DNA from: Bufo bufo
Lineage: Eukaryota > Chordata > Amphibia > Anura > Bufonidae
Length of the DNA: 64,000 nucleotides
Assembly (NCBI RefSeq): GCF_905171765.1
Contig: NC_053392.1
Location: 396,208,119 to 396,272,118 of the forward strand
Direction: 5' to 3'
The number at the start of each line of letters is the position of its first letter. Position 1 is the stretch's first letter. Both the position numbers and the translations under genes were made by a program. Of this stretch, positions 22,683 through 34,036 are shown piece by piece. The notes under the pieces were generated by a model. That model searched no databases. It worked only from the letters and a program-made list of their open reading frames with translations, and was not told where the DNA came from.

Positions 22683-23091
22683 TTTATCCTTTTTTTTTAT
22701 GTATACATTTGACGGATGTGCATATGTTTCAATACATTTGTGTCAGTTTTTTTAACAAAAACTGTATCTATTTTGTGAAGCCTTTTTTTTTAAATAACAG
22801 ATAAAATATGTGACCACTGATGAAGGTCTGTTACGACCGAAACGTCTGGTCTTAAATCCACTGTTTGCACCAAGGATCTAATTGGGCTGTTTGGATGAAT
22901 CACTGCTAATGCTTGAAAATATGATAAAATAAAAAAAGTTTTGTACACAATAATCCAGCATCTGAGTGCCGCAATTTTCATTTTATATTTACTGACTGTT
23001 CGCAGTCCTTGACTGGCACCAGAGACATTTGATTGAGTGCGGTTCTTCACTCTACCGGATGCCACAGTATGACATCTGTCTGAGGCAACTA
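22683..23091 (+). repeat. Probable retroelement tail containing the hammerhead-like motif
   Basis: Downstream of the motif come 'gataaaataaaaaaag' and 'cagcatctgagtgccgcaatttt', similar in order to the end of the Penelope-like element at 41640-41756 (motif, then AATAAAG-type sequence). No coding part is left. Borders are not defined. Confidence 0.4.
22812..22851 (+). ncRNA. Hammerhead ribozyme-like motif (minimal, Penelope-tail type)
   Basis: Reading the RNA sense: stem I GACCA (22812-22816) pairs perfectly with TGGTC (22847-22851); core CTGATGA (22817-22823); hairpin GGTC-TGTTAC-GACC (22825-22838); GAAA (22839-22842); then C-G-T-C, giving a two-base stem III (AC/GT) and a GUC cleavage triplet ending at 22846. 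One unpaired A at 22824 sits between the core and stem II, which departs from the canonical consensus. Such tiny stem III types are known to act mainly as dimers, and hammerheads are known in Penelope-like elements (family knowledge). Activity is inferred, not shown. Confidence 0.65.
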
Positions 23092-23542
23092 TTAAAGAGG
23101 ACCTGTCACCTCTCCTGACATGTCTGTTTTAATAGCTTCGTGCATTCCCCATGTAATAACCATTCTGGAGCATCTATTCTTATGTCTGTATGTTGTGCCA
23201 TTCCTCTATTATTTCTACTAGAAGTTATGAATTATTGCTATTAGCCTGCAGTAATGGTACAGAGGGGAGGTAACCAGTTGGGGGTGTGTACCTGCCCAGT
23301 CTGAAAATGGCAGCACTGATTGGATAGAGTGAGTCTGTGCAGGGACACCCCCCCAACTTGTTACCACCCCTCTGTACCCTTACTGCAGACTGCTAGTAAT
23401 TATTCATAACTTCTTGTGCAAATAATAATGGAATGGCACAACATACAGACATAAGACTAGATGCTCCAGAAATGTTATTACATGGGAAATGCATGGAGCT
23501 ATTAAAACAGACATGTCAGAAGAGGTGACAGGTCCTCTTTAA
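23092..23542. mobile_element. Foldback TTAA MITE (451 bp) with long arms
   Basis: TTAAAGAGGACCTGTCACCT at the left and aggtgacaggtcctctttaa at the right. Inverted pairing continues for roughly 180 bp per arm (tctgtttTAATAGCT / AGCTATTAaaacaga; ttatgtctgtatgttgtgcc / ggcacaacatacagacataa). TTAA borders at 23092 and 23539. Confidence 0.9.
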
Positions 23543-24306
23543 CGTATACTTTTTTGGTGTACATTAATAGCTGTATGAAAAAAAACGTGATGTCAACCCA
23601 GCCTAACTGACAGGAACAGAGCTGAGCAGACTCCACTGACTATGATGGGATCCGATCAGTTTCTGTTTGGGATTCGGTCTTATTAGCAAAAAAAAAAAAG
23701 TCTTGCATAAAAGGATTTTTTTGGTCTGGTCTTTTTCACAGAATTTGCAACAGAGGCTACGAGTGGAGCCTCCAACTCAGGAGTGAACAAAGGTAGGCTG
23801 AAGTATTATGTATCAGAATTACTGCACCTTTGGTACTCCTTTTTGGCTAAAAAATACACCTCAAAAATGGTAAGAGGAGTATTTTTACTCTATTGGAAAA
23901 AATGTAGTGCTACCTCTGGTCATCAATATCAAATTGTTAGGGGTCCAACTCCCTGCACACCCGCCAATCAGCTTTTTGAAGAGGAATCTTTAAGTGCTAT
24001 GTCCTCTTCACTGTTTACCTGCACGCCATCTACTGTTTATTGTAATTACCGCTTTATCTCCTATTCAAGTGAATGAGACGAAAAGAACTGAAATGACACT
24101 GCTTTGCTCCAGCAATATTGACAGTTGCAGGTAAACACTGAAGAGGAGGCAGCTCTTGCACGAGTGCTGCAGCCCCTTCAAACTGCTGATCAGCGAGTGT
24201 GCTGGAAGTCTGAATCCTGCCAATCATATATTAATGACCTGTCCTGACGATAGGTCATCAGTATCAGAAAACCGGACAACCCCTGTAACTTAGCCAATGA
24301 CATCAA
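23543..24306. repeat. Degraded dispersed MITE (about 23900-24290)
   Basis: Contains gaagaggaggcagctcttgc, 'cgataggtcatcagtatcaga' and 'ccggacaacccctgtaac', the right half of the dispersed TTAA family also seen at 32876 and 58234. The left half is unclear. Confidence 0.45.
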
Positions 24307-24544
24307 TTAAAGGGAACCTGTCACCAGGATTTTGTGTATAGAGCTAAGGATAAGTCCTGTCCCTGACTCATCTCACATACAGGACTCATCTCAGGTTAAT
24401 TTGCATATGTATCAAATCGTTTTTTTTTACACAATAAAAGCACACAGAGCTATGGGGACTGGGTATTGCGGATGTGCTAGCGGCCATCTAGCAACCCATG
24501 TCCTCAGCTCTATACACAAAATCTCGGTGACCGTTTCCCTTTAA
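24307..24544. mobile_element. TTAA-flanked MITE (238 bp)
   Basis: TTAAAGGGAACCTGTCACC at the left and ggtgaccgtttccctttaa at the right, inverted with mismatches; TTAA at both borders. Inner words tgtgtatagagct / agctctatacaca also pair. Confidence 0.8.
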
Positions 24545-25095
24545 ACAATTTTTTCTCTTGTAACTATATCTTTTGTTACATCCTTGAAGTTGCTTATCTG
24601 AAGAAGAATGTTGATTTTGAGAAACTTAACATGAAATGCTGTTTTGTTTGGTAAATTGATACTTTCATGAGGTTCTCTGTTGACTTGAATCTAACATATG
24701 GCAGTCAGTAAGAAAAAGTCAACTTGTCATGACTGACCTATTAGCTTCTACCTGTTAAAATTCATATGGAAGATACATCAGCAATGGACATGTTATGGTG
24801 CAATCAGTAGCTGTAGAAGACAATGATTACACGGCAATGAATGTAGCAGTGTTCATTTGCCAGTAGTCACCATGAGATGCAGCTTGAGAGGCCAAATTCT
24901 AATTTGAGAAGTTTTTATTTGTTCCACTACTGTATGACTTGAAATATCAGTATTTTTCATGTTATTGCTCTAAAAAATGAATTACTGAATAGATTTCTAA
25001 TGTCAACTCTATGGCTAGTGCCTTGTGGTAAATGTTACTGTATATTCATAGGGCACACATAGTTCTGTGTTTAATGGTTGCAGAGCTAGTCCTGC
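24545..25095. other. Intronic, no feature recognised
   Basis: AT-rich sequence with no paired ends or coding signal. Confidence 0.5.
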
Positions 25096-25765
25096 CCCAA
25101 GACTATATCTGGTGGTAGGGTGAGATGTGTCACCCAGACTCAGCAGATGTTCTCCTGGTGGTAGGGTTAGATGTGGAGAAGTGTCATCCATGCGGTATGC
25201 AGAAATTCTCCGGGTGGTAGGGTGAGATGTGGAGAAGTGTCACCCAGGCAGTATGCAGATATTCTCCGGGTGGTAGGGTGAGATGTGGAGAAGTGTCACC
25301 AAGGCAGTATGCAGATATTCTCCTGGTGGCAAGGTGAGATGTGGAGAAGTGTCACCCAGGCGGTATACAGATATTCTCCGGGTGGTAGGGTGAGATGTGG
25401 AGAAGTGTCACCCAGGCGATATACAGATATTCTCCTGGTGGTAGGGTGAGATGTGGAGATATGTCACCCAGGCAGTATGCAGATATTCTCCTGGTGGTAG
25501 GGTGAGATGTGGAGAAGTGTCACCCAGGCGATATACAGATATTCTCCTGGTGGTAGAGTGAGATGTGGAGATATGTCACCCAGGCAGTATGCAGATATTC
25601 TCCTGGTGGTAGGGTGAGATGTGGAGAAGTGTCACCCAGGCGGTAAGCAGATATTCTCCTGTTGGTAGGGAGAGATGTGAAGAAGTGTCACCCAGGCGGT
25701 AAGCAGATATTCTCCTGTTGGTAGGGAGAGATGTGGAGATGTGTCACCCAGGCGATAAGCAGATA
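25096..25765 (+). repeat. Minisatellite, 56-bp unit, about 12 copies
   Basis: The word attctcc recurs at 25205, 25261, 25317 and 25373, a 56-bp period. A unit reads attctcctggtggtagggt, then gagatgtggagaagtgtcac, then ccaggcggtatgcagat. Divergence is scattered and the first units are degenerate. No coding meaning is apparent. Confidence 0.93.
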
Positions 25766-26826
25766 TAGGCAGTGCTGACTATGGTGCAGAATACCTATTA
25801 TTATAGCTGGTGAATACAGTTACAGTCACAAGGGCACTGCTTGTATATTTTGTGGTTTCTTAGGCAAGAAAATCATATGCAATTTCTCTTGTAGACTATG
25901 GCTATATATTATACACATGGAAATATATGTGACGCTTGATGAATGCTGTGGGTTAACGATTTGCATTAAAAAAAAAATTGAACTACCATAATTTTTATTC
26001 ACCAACTTGAGAAATATTTAACTTTTTGAATACTGTATTACTCATCATTATAACTTGATTTGGGTTATGTTTGTAGTTTTGCGTTAGCATTTGATATGGA
26101 GTCTGTCTGAATGTTGACCTTTGGTTATTTGTGGACCTGTCTGTGACCCCCTTTGTTTTGGTCCAGCTTTGGTCTGGGGTGACTCTTTGTTATCCCTTTC
26201 TGTGCACAGACCTCTTTGTTCATTTGAAGGCTGTTCACATAATACTGTACAGAGATGACTGTTACACAACGGCGTTCATTAAGGATGTGAGCAATAGAGG
26301 TTGTGAGGAACAATACTAGCCATTGTCATTGTAATGAGACACAAAAGACTGTATGTTTTCACTCTGCAAGCTGCTCTGGGTAGAGGTCTCCTGGTTGAAG
26401 AACTACATTTCTATTCCCTTGCTGTTTGTTTTCAATTCATCTTTTTTGAATAGAGTAGAATTATTACATAAAGCATGTGAGGCGCACCACATACTTGAGT
26501 GCCACTTAAAATAGTCATATTTACTCCTTGACAGATTTCATGAATTGGTAGAAGTCTTCTGTGAAGCACTCTAAGCACCTACACATGGTCAAGGCATCTA
26601 GCTGATGGACAGAGATTGTGTGCATTCGTCCATTAAATGGAAAACTTCTATTTCTAAAAAATATGTATTTATCCTAAAATAAAATACCTCATGAGTACAA
26701 GAGATGGTTAATTTAAAAGCAGCAACTGTTTTACTAACAATTTTACTATATATTCTTTCATGGTGAATAGTATTTCTTGTAGGAATTATTTTATTTTATT
26801 TAAAGTGGTATATTCCAGGATTTTAT
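25766..26826. other. Intronic, no feature recognised
   Basis: Low-complexity A and T runs and short open frames on both strands with no recognisable domain. Confidence 0.5.
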
Positions 26827-26867
26827 CCTCAGGATAGGCAATCCTTTGTGCAGCGGACAGAGCTGGC

Positions 26868-27105
26868 TATACACATTAGGGTACTGTTCACAGAATTCCC
26901 TGATTTAGGTAAGAACCGTGGACCATCTAATGTAAATGATTGTATCCTGATGGCGGATGTCAGGAGAACGGAAGAAGGATCGGGATGCTGGATTACAACA
27001 TGCCTAATCCTTTTGTTCTCAGGAGAGATAAGCCGCGAGGTGTCTGGCAGCAACTTACTTCCCTGACTTGGCTGACTGCAGTCTAAAGTGTATGGCCAGC
27101 TTTAT
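26868..27105. repeat. Probable MITE with AGCTGGCTATACAC-type ends
   Basis: Left gctggctatacacattag and right taaagtgtatggccagc are inverse with mismatches; internal aggagaacggaagaaggatc also has an imperfect partner. Target duplication not resolved. Confidence 0.5.
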
Positions 27106-27113
27106 GGTGAGGT

Positions 27114-27117
<4 letters not shown>

Positions 27118-27157
<40 letters not shown>
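27118..27157. repeat. (TA)n microsatellite, left part, split by a Tc1 insertion
   Basis: An uninterrupted AT run lies directly left of the Tc1 element; a TG/TA run continues at 28053-28124 on the other side. The transposon therefore entered an existing TA microsatellite. Confidence 0.9.
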
Positions 27158-27160
<3 letters not shown>

Positions 27161-28052
27161 TCACCTAAAGAATTATTAGGAACACCTGTTCTATTTCTCA
27201 TTAATGCGATTATCTAGTCAACCAATCACATGGCAGTTGCTTCAATGCATTTAGGGGCGTGGTCCTGGTCAAGACAATCTCCTGAATTCCAAACGAAATG
27301 TCAGAATGGGAAAGAAAGGTGATTTAAGCAATTTTGAGCGTGGCATGGTTGTTGGTGCCAGACGGGCCGGTCTGAGTATTTCACAATCTGCTCAGTTACT
27401 GGGATTTTCACGCACAACCATTTCTAGGGTTTACAAAGAATGGTGTGAAAAGGGAAAAACATCCAGTATGTGTCTGTCCTGTGGGCAAAAATGCCTTGTG
27501 GATGCTAGAGGTCAGAGGAGAATGGGCCGACTGATTCAAGCTGATAGAAGAGCAACGTTGACTGAAATAACCACTCGTTACAACCGAGGTATGCAGCAAA
27601 GCATTTGTGAAGCCACAACACGCTCAACCTTGAGGCGGATGGGCTACAACAGCAGAAGACCCCACCGGGTACCACTCATCTCCACTACAAATAGGAAAAA
27701 GAGGCTACAATTTGCACAAGCTCACCAAAATTGGACTGTTGAAGACTGGAAAAATGGTTTCTTGAACATGACAATGAGTTCACTGTACTAAAATGGCCCC
27801 ACAGTCACCAGATCTCAACCCAATAGAGCATCTTTGGGATGTGGTGGAACGGGAGCTTCGTGCCCTTGATGTGCATCCCTCAAATCTCCATCAACTGCAA
27901 GATGCTATCCTATCAATATGGGCCAACATTTCTAAAGAATGCTATCAGAACCTTGTTGAATCAATGCCACGTAGAATTAAGGCAGTTCTGAAGGCAAAAG
28001 GGGGTCCAACACCGTATTAGTATGGTGTTCCTAATAATTCTTTAGGTGAGTG
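27158..28052 (+). mobile_element. Internally deleted Tc1-like element, copy 1 (895 bp)
   Basis: Terminal repeats CACTCACCTAAAGAATTATT and the perfect inverse AATAATTCTTTAGGTGAGTG, flanked by TA. It is the same family as 53174-54214. A deletion joins 'gactggaaaaatg' directly to 'gtttcttgaacatgac', removing the central part of the transposase. Confidence 0.95.
27306..28019 (+). pseudogene. Tc1-like transposase with catalytic core deleted
   Basis: The ATG at 27306 opens a frame that encodes the complete N-terminal bipartite HTH DNA-binding region (about residues 1-110, MGKKGDLSNFERGMVVGARR...) and the linker up to NWTVEDWKN (about residue 150). There a deletion removes the first and second catalytic Asp. 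The frame then runs through FLNMTMSSLY to a stop near 27791. A one-base loss in 'ggccccacag' relative to the sister copy puts the C-terminal piece ([14 protein letters not shown]..., about 27805-28019) in another frame. The product could bind its own ends but cannot cut DNA. Compared with the copy at 53322 the DNA-binding region differs at only about seven residues, so both are fairly young. Confidence 0.9.
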
Positions 28053-28066
28053 TATGTGTGTGTGTA

Positions 28067-28124
<58 letters not shown>
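28053..28124. repeat. (TG)n(TA)n microsatellite, right part
   Basis: Continuation of the dinucleotide tract interrupted by the Tc1 element. Confidence 0.9.
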
Positions 28125-28125
<1 letters not shown>

Positions 28126-29575
28126 TGAAGTCTAGATTCAGCTGTGATAGTCAAGGCTGATATCAAATTAAAGGATGCTTGACTGTAGTTCTCATCACAT
28201 GATTTATTTTAAATAGCGCAAACTAAAACTTTGTGTAAATCTGCTTCCTCAGGTTCCCATGGTCTGTGACATTTGGTCAAAAGATCAGTAATCAATCATT
28301 GTGTTAGAAATGCAGTAATTGTACAAGTCAACTTTTTTTTTTGGTCAGTTGGTTTTGTTTTATTTTTGTCAATTTTTTGTACGCCATGGGGTTTTATGGT
28401 TAATCATTTGAGTAGACCAAACAGATTAGGGGTTTTCTTACATGTATTAATGTAGAACTAAGGGAGAAATCTGAATTTCCTGAGGAAATCCTGAACTGGG
28501 CGAGTAAAACTGTATGTATGCCTTTATTACGCACATACCTTTTACTGGTCGAAAAGCAGGAAACATTTTTTTTTTCTTACACCAAGTCTGTGTCGGAGTA
28601 GTACAAATGACTTTAGCCACCAGTACTTTAGTCATTTCCCATCCTATTTAAAGGCTGAAGAGAAGGAAACTGTAGGAAGGAAGGTCTAGTCATAATGGAA
28701 TTGCAAATTAAAGCGTACCTCCCGTTTTATGTGTTGAAAGAGCAGATTTTGGCAAAGTAAGTCTGCCATATCATTGATTACTGGTTTGCAGCCCATACTG
28801 CATATTTGTGTAAACTCTTAAAGGGGTTGTACAGGGTTTTTTATTTATTTTTAATCCCTATACCCCATTCCCATATTCCCCCCCCCCCCGGTTGGTATGG
28901 TTTAAAAAAAATCCTGAACATACCGGTACTTTTTAGGGACCCTACCTGTCACATATCACTATTATGCGTCTTTTAAGGCGGCCTAATATTTAGTTTTATT
29001 TAATTAGAAAACATTCAACTTCTCTAGAGCACTCCAAGTCAGTACATACAGGGAAAGTAAGACAAGTGTGATATTTTTTAAAGTTGTGCACAAATGTCTA
29101 GGGAGGGGTGGGGGACACTGGTCACTGGTAGGGTTTCTTCAGGCTGAAGGATGTACTCTTTGGTGCAAAAATAATGAGATGTATCCTACATATTTTCAAG
29201 TGCTATAACTTAAAGTTTCTTGAAAAGCGTGAGCATTCCTGTGAACTCTAAAAACAGAAAGGCAACAAGACTCTTAATGGACAGTACAATAATTGAACAT
29301 TTTTGTACTCCTTTGAAACAATAAGAAAGGATTTTGAGCTGTAAGATGAAATACTCATGCAAGCATTCTGTAATCTCAAAACGTTTCTTGATTTTTCTGA
29401 TAGTGAGAAGGAAAAGCATCAGATGAACAAACAAAAATCACTGCTTTATGGTATAAAGGTGGAAGGCAGGGTGATAGGAAGCAGCGATCTAAAGCTAAAA
29501 CAGATCTTGGTGTCACTCACTAAGCTGAACTGAATAGTTTTTTTCATTGGTTGAAATCAGGTACTATAGTAAATA
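28125..29575. other. Intronic, no feature recognised
   Basis: Homopolymer runs (a C tract near 28880), AT-rich DNA and short open frames only. A 'taaaggggttgtacaggg' at about 28821 looks like a lone MITE end. Confidence 0.45.
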
Positions 29576-29770
29576 AAATGCCGGTTCCTTGGCCACACAA
29601 AAAAGATAGAACATGTCCATTGTCCTATTCTTGTCCGTTTTGTGGACAAGAATAGGCGTTGTTGCAATGGGTCTGAGAAAAGTGCAGGATGCAGTCAGAC
29701 TACATCTGTATTTTGCGGATCTACAATTTGTGCACTGCAAAACTGCCATGGTCATGTGAATAGGACCTAA
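29576..29770. repeat. Fragment of the Harbinger-like 'GCAAAATACGG' family
   Basis: Contains 'gatagaacatgtcc', 'tgtccgttttgtggacaag' and 'tctgtattttgcggatc', shared in style with 52238-52552. Ends are not intact. Confidence 0.4.
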
Positions 29771-29900
29771 ATGTTGATATTTATGGTTGCATTTAGGCTA
29801 TATCCTATAAGAATTTTAACTTCATTGTAGGTGTTCAACAGTTCAGCTGTTTTTCCGGTTTCGACTACCCATTTTCAGATACCCATTGAATTCTGTTTTA

Positions 29901-30113
29901 GGCCGCGTTCACATCTGTACTGTGAAATCTGGAATTCTGTTCCAGCAGATGAATGGACTGCCAGAGTTCACGGTATACGGCATAGCCAGATCCCACCATG
30001 CACCTCTGGATCCCCATTCACTATAATGGGATCCAGTGGCTTGCCGGCATACATACCGAATACAGTGACTGGATCAGAGTGCCAGAGTTCCCAACGCAGA
30101 TGTGAACCTGGCC
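29901..30113. mobile_element. Harbinger-like MITE (213 bp)
   Basis: Ends GGCCGCGTTCACATCTG and the inverse CAGATGTGAACCTGGCC with small differences, flanked by TTA on both sides (29898-29900 and 30114-30116). Interior words ggatccccattcactataat / ataatgggatcc form a hairpin. Confidence 0.8.
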
Positions 30114-30116
30114 TTA

Positions 30117-30534
30117 ACAGAAGGAGTCCCCTGCTCGGGACCCTCGTCTCTTGGTCATAGTAGAGAGTGGTAACAGAAATTGTGTCTTGCTCTGGAGGAC
30201 CTGTCATGCATTACACAGGCAACCATTATTTGAATAGGCTTTGTGTAATGTGTAATCATGTCCCCTGTGCTGTCGCTGCAGGGTAAATGAAAGCCCATGG
30301 CCAGGTTTGTCCATAGGATACAGATGATTGATGGAGGTCCTAGAAGGGGGACACTTTTTGATAGCTTACTGTCAAAAGACCCAAATAGATATGCTTTGTT
30401 TTTTGAATGCAGTAGGAAAGGGAGCGATTCGATAGGTCTCTGTTATCATTCAGTTGTTTGCTGGACAGTTTTGCCTGTGGTATCCTTTGACATTTAAAGT
30501 TGTTTTCTAGGAACTAGGTATTCGTGATCTATCT
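30117..30534. other. Intronic, no feature recognised
   Basis: No paired ends or coding signal found. Confidence 0.45.
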
Positions 30535-31048
30535 TTAAAGGGGTTGCCCGGGATTGAGGACTTTGTTCCATTAGTACAAGACAGACATACATATAACATA
30601 CATCCATGTCCTACCTTTTTTACATGTTTCTGAAGCCCCGTTTTCTTATAGGAAATTCTTTGCCGGAAGTGAAGTTTTCTTAGACTCAGTGACGTACCGG
30701 GTCCCTTGCAGGAGCGCTGAAGCCTCTTCTTCCGGCTGCTCAGGGAGCCCGGTGACGTCACTGGCACTGATGGGCGGGCTTTAGCGCTGCTCTAGCCAGT
30801 AAAACGGCTAGGGCAGCACTAAAGCCCGCCCATCAGAGTAAGTGACGTCACCGAACACACTGCCGGGCGGAAGCCTCCGCCCGGCAGTGTGTTTTTGTAA
30901 ACAAAAGAGCCTTTGCCCTGCACGATTTAGCGCAGCGCAAAGGAGAGCATTGGAGCATGAACTGCTCCGATGCTCAAGTCAGGGGGGCTGCCTGGGTGAA
31001 AATAGAGGTTTGTCCGGGTTCAGCTCTGAACCCGGACAACCCCTTTAG
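30535..31048. mobile_element. TTAA-type MITE with stacked palindromes (514 bp)
   Basis: Left TTAAAGGGGTTGCCCGGGAT and right acccggacaaccccttta(g). Internal palindromes include gggcgggctttagcgctgct near 30772 paired with agcactaaagcccgccc near 30812, ccgggcggaagcctccgcccgg near 30862, and gttcagctctgaac near 31018. Two perfect TGACGTCA sites at 30753 and 30843. A related, more decayed copy in reverse lies at 57464-57792. Confidence 0.8.
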
Positions 31049-31310
31049 GTTAGGTCATCACTATGAAATTAGTGAGGGTCCGGCTTCTTCTTTGGTGAAC
31101 TTTCATTGGTTACATTCAGGAGAATGGGACTGAGCTGCAACACCTGGCACAGCCGCTCTACAATGTACGGTGCTATACAGTGAAGAGGCCACATTGCCCA
31201 CCCATTCGCCACAGCCCCTCCAAACAGCTGATTAGTGGGGCTGCTGACCCTCACCACTCAGATGTTGATGACCTAACCTAAGAATAAATCTCCCTGAAAA
31301 CCCCTTTTTG
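31049..31310. repeat. Half of a dispersed TTAA-type MITE
   Basis: 'ccaaacagctgattagtggggctgctgaccc' and 'gatgttgatgacctaacctaag' match the dispersed family at 58234 and 32876; it ends with 'gaaaacccctttttg'. Confidence 0.5.
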
Positions 31311-32427
31311 AAGTTCTTAGTCGTTCCATTTTAGCATTGTACATGGTTACACACCAGCACTCTCTTCTAAAACCCTGATTTTCTGGTGACGAGTTTTCTG
31401 TTGCAGTGTGAAACAATTGGTTCTTTCATTTGGCCTTCTTCAGTGCTATATCAGTCAATTACCTTTATGTCCTAGCACTCAGTATGACAAGTGTGGCAAA
31501 TAATGTGTTAGATTACGAACCTAGGATCTGTTAATGGAGATGAATGTCCTCCCTAGTAGTCTTCTGCCCTCTGGCGCTCTATTAATGAACGCTGTGTATC
31601 CGTTGACCCTAGCCAGGCTCTTTAATGAAATGCTGGTGCTAGCAGGGATTCATTATGTATTATTGTAGCTGTCCAGTCTCATAGATGAATAAAAGTACAG
31701 GATTTCGAGCCATATGACATAGTGGGCACCCTGGCATATTAATACTGTCTGGGCAGAGGTTATCTTTTCATGCAGTTGGAGGTGAGTTATAAAATATTAA
31801 CAAATGAAAATGATTTTCACAGATACTTGTTCCTGGGTCGGCATATGTAAATGGACATAGGAGGGTGCACAAATTTTTGCTCAGAAGGTTTTATTTTTTT
31901 TATTTTTCAAGTATTTGTGCAGTAGAAAATGGCACGTGCTTATATGCATTTTATTTGGCAGCCATTTTTCACATGCTCTACTCTACTCAATGGTTTTGCA
32001 AGTTGGAGCGTGTATGTACAACCTTTTCTAGTAAATTGCCAGCCATTTCATTACTTTCACATCCTGTTTGTATTATTTCAGTTTTGCTAGTTTGCATATT
32101 AGATAGTTTTTTGCACTTGTGTAAATAGTTTCACCGTCCAAACTGAATTGGAGGGATAATCTAAAGAGAAACTTCCAGGAAAGCTTTCCATTGTGACCAT
32201 TCATTAGGGAGTTCCTTCTTTTGGACCAAAAAAAATTGATGTTTCTTAGCAGCACATGCTATGAACAGTGTTGAACTTGGGGCTGCACAGACAGACAGCA
32301 ACATGGCTCCAGTTTTGAAGGGGACAGCCTATATGTGAATATTCTATGTCATTGTTGTTCGCAAAAAATGGTTGGATGATTTTCCAGATATAATTTTTGA
32401 AGTCACTCCATGTATCTACTTCATGAC
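31311..32427. other. Intronic, no feature recognised
   Basis: AT-rich with scattered short open frames; nothing supported. Confidence 0.45.
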
Positions 32428-32879
32428 CTGGGTTGTTCCACAAAAAAATATTCTACAGTTTTCAAACCAGCACCTTGATCTGACTACTTTTGTAATTGCA
32501 TGTAATTAAAAATTTAGCATAGCCACTTAATCAATAAAAGTTATCTGTATAGCGCCACCTGCTCTTTGTTCTTTTTTCTTATTTCTTTGACCGACTCACT
32601 GAGATGGCCGCACATGCTCAGTTTCATCCTTCAACTGTCTCCTGAGCTGTGATAGGCAGAGCTGAGACACGCCTCCTTATTTGAAGCAGAAAAGACACAC
32701 CCCTGAGCTGTCAGCTTGAAATAAGTCTACCTGAGCAATAAATGATGATATCTCTGGATCCATGTGCGGTACAGGGCTGATTCTAGTTTTGTTAGAAAGA
32801 GATGGTCATGTACTATATGATATCTGATTTTCATTTTTTTTCACATTATCCATTGGATAACCCCTTTAAAGGGGTTGTG
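32428..32879 (-). mobile_element. TTAA MITE of the 'GCGCCACCTGC' family, reverse copy
   Basis: Reverse-orientation relative of 61133-61510 and of the split copy 52020-52750: shared words include caaaaaaatattctacag, tgtaattgcatgtaatta, tatagcgccacctgc and atgctcagtttcatccttca. Right border ggataacccctttaa at 32879; the outer left end has lost its TTAA. Confidence 0.75.
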
Positions 32880-34036
32880 CAGCGCTAGTATATTGATGAC
32901 CTATCCTCACAAGTATCTTCCAGCACCCCACTGATGAGCTGTTTAAGCTGCGGCGCTTGTGCGAGTGCTGCAGCTTTTTCACTGCTTAAAGGGAACCTGT
33001 CACCTGGAAAAGACAATTTACACTAATCACAGTACCTTAAAGTATCTCTCATAGTGTGCCCAAAGATGTATTCATATCTTCTTTCTGCGTTGTGCTGTCT
33101 CATAAAATCGACTTATAAAACTGTGTTTGGCACCTTTTTGAAGTCGTGCTGAAGTCACGGGGGCAGCAGCCTCCTTGACTCAATCGTCGGATAAGCCCGC
33201 CCCTATGCCGCTCCTCCGCATATTGATGGACATTTTTCCCTGTAGCCGTGACCGCGCTCTTCTCGCGCATGCGTTGTGCATGTCCTGCCACAGCATGATC
33301 CCGGCTACGGCTCCCTCCCTCCCTGGCATCTTCTTGTTCACTGCGCCTGCGCCGTTCCTATACAGCGCGCTCGCACCCATCGCTTCTCCCCTGCGGCGTG
33401 AGCGCGATCACTGTCTGCTTGCACTGCAGCGCAGGCGCAGTGAACATGCAGATGCCAGGGAGGGAGGGAGCCGTAGCCGGGATCGCGCTGCGGCAGGACG
33501 CGCACGGCGCATGCGCGAGAAGAGCGCGGTCATGGCTACAGGGAAAAATGTCCATCAATATGCGGAGGAGCGGCATAGGGGCGGGCTTATCCGACGGTTG
33601 AGTCAAGGAGGCCGCTGCCCCCGTGACTTCAGCACGACTTCAAAAAGGTGCCAAACACAGTTTTATAAGTCGATTTTATGAGACAGCACAATGCAGAAAG
33701 AAGGTATGAATACATCTTTGGGCACACTATGAGAGATACTTTAAGGTACTGTGATTAGTGTAAATTGTCTTTTCCAGGTGACAGTTTCCCTTTAACTCCA
33801 CTCTGTCTAACTTGTAGCAGTGGTGTAATTGCTCATCCCTTTCAAGTAAATGGAACGAGCGGCTGTAATTAAACTGTACCACCTCTACAAAGAAGATGAC
33901 GTTTAGGTAATTTTGAAGAGGAAGCAGCGCTCATACAATCAGCAAGGGTACCGGGAGACTGACCCCCGCCGATCTGATGCTTATGACCTATGATGAGGAC
34001 AGGTCTTCAGTATAAAGCCATTGCACAACCCATTTG
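32876..34036. mobile_element. Dispersed TTAA MITE split by a foldback element
   Basis: Left end TTAAAGGGGTTGTGCAGCG followed by tattgatgacctatcct; right part 33796-34036 includes agcagcgctcatac, accgggagactgacccc, and 'gacctatgatgaggacag', ending ttgcacaacccatttga (the inverse left end with the TTAA mutated). The inner element at 32986-33795 interrupts it. Confidence 0.75.
32986..33795. mobile_element. Large foldback TTAA MITE (810 bp, about 375-bp arms)
   Basis: TTAAAGGGAACCTGTCACCT at the left and aggtgacagtttccctttaa at the right. The two arms pair almost without gaps to the centre near 33390 at roughly 96 percent by eye, including GC-rich inner parts with CGCATGCG and cactgcgcctgcgc words. 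Open frames on both strands over this stretch (for example 33175-33681) mirror each other and are palindrome artefacts. Confidence 0.93.

Noticed and set aside
25096..25765. CRISPR-like regular repeats
   Set aside because: The 56-bp period is a continuous tandem repeat without unique spacers, in a vertebrate genome.
33175..33681. 168-residue open frame and partners on the other strand
   Set aside because: They fall in the foldback MITE and mirror each other across its centre, so they are palindrome artefacts.
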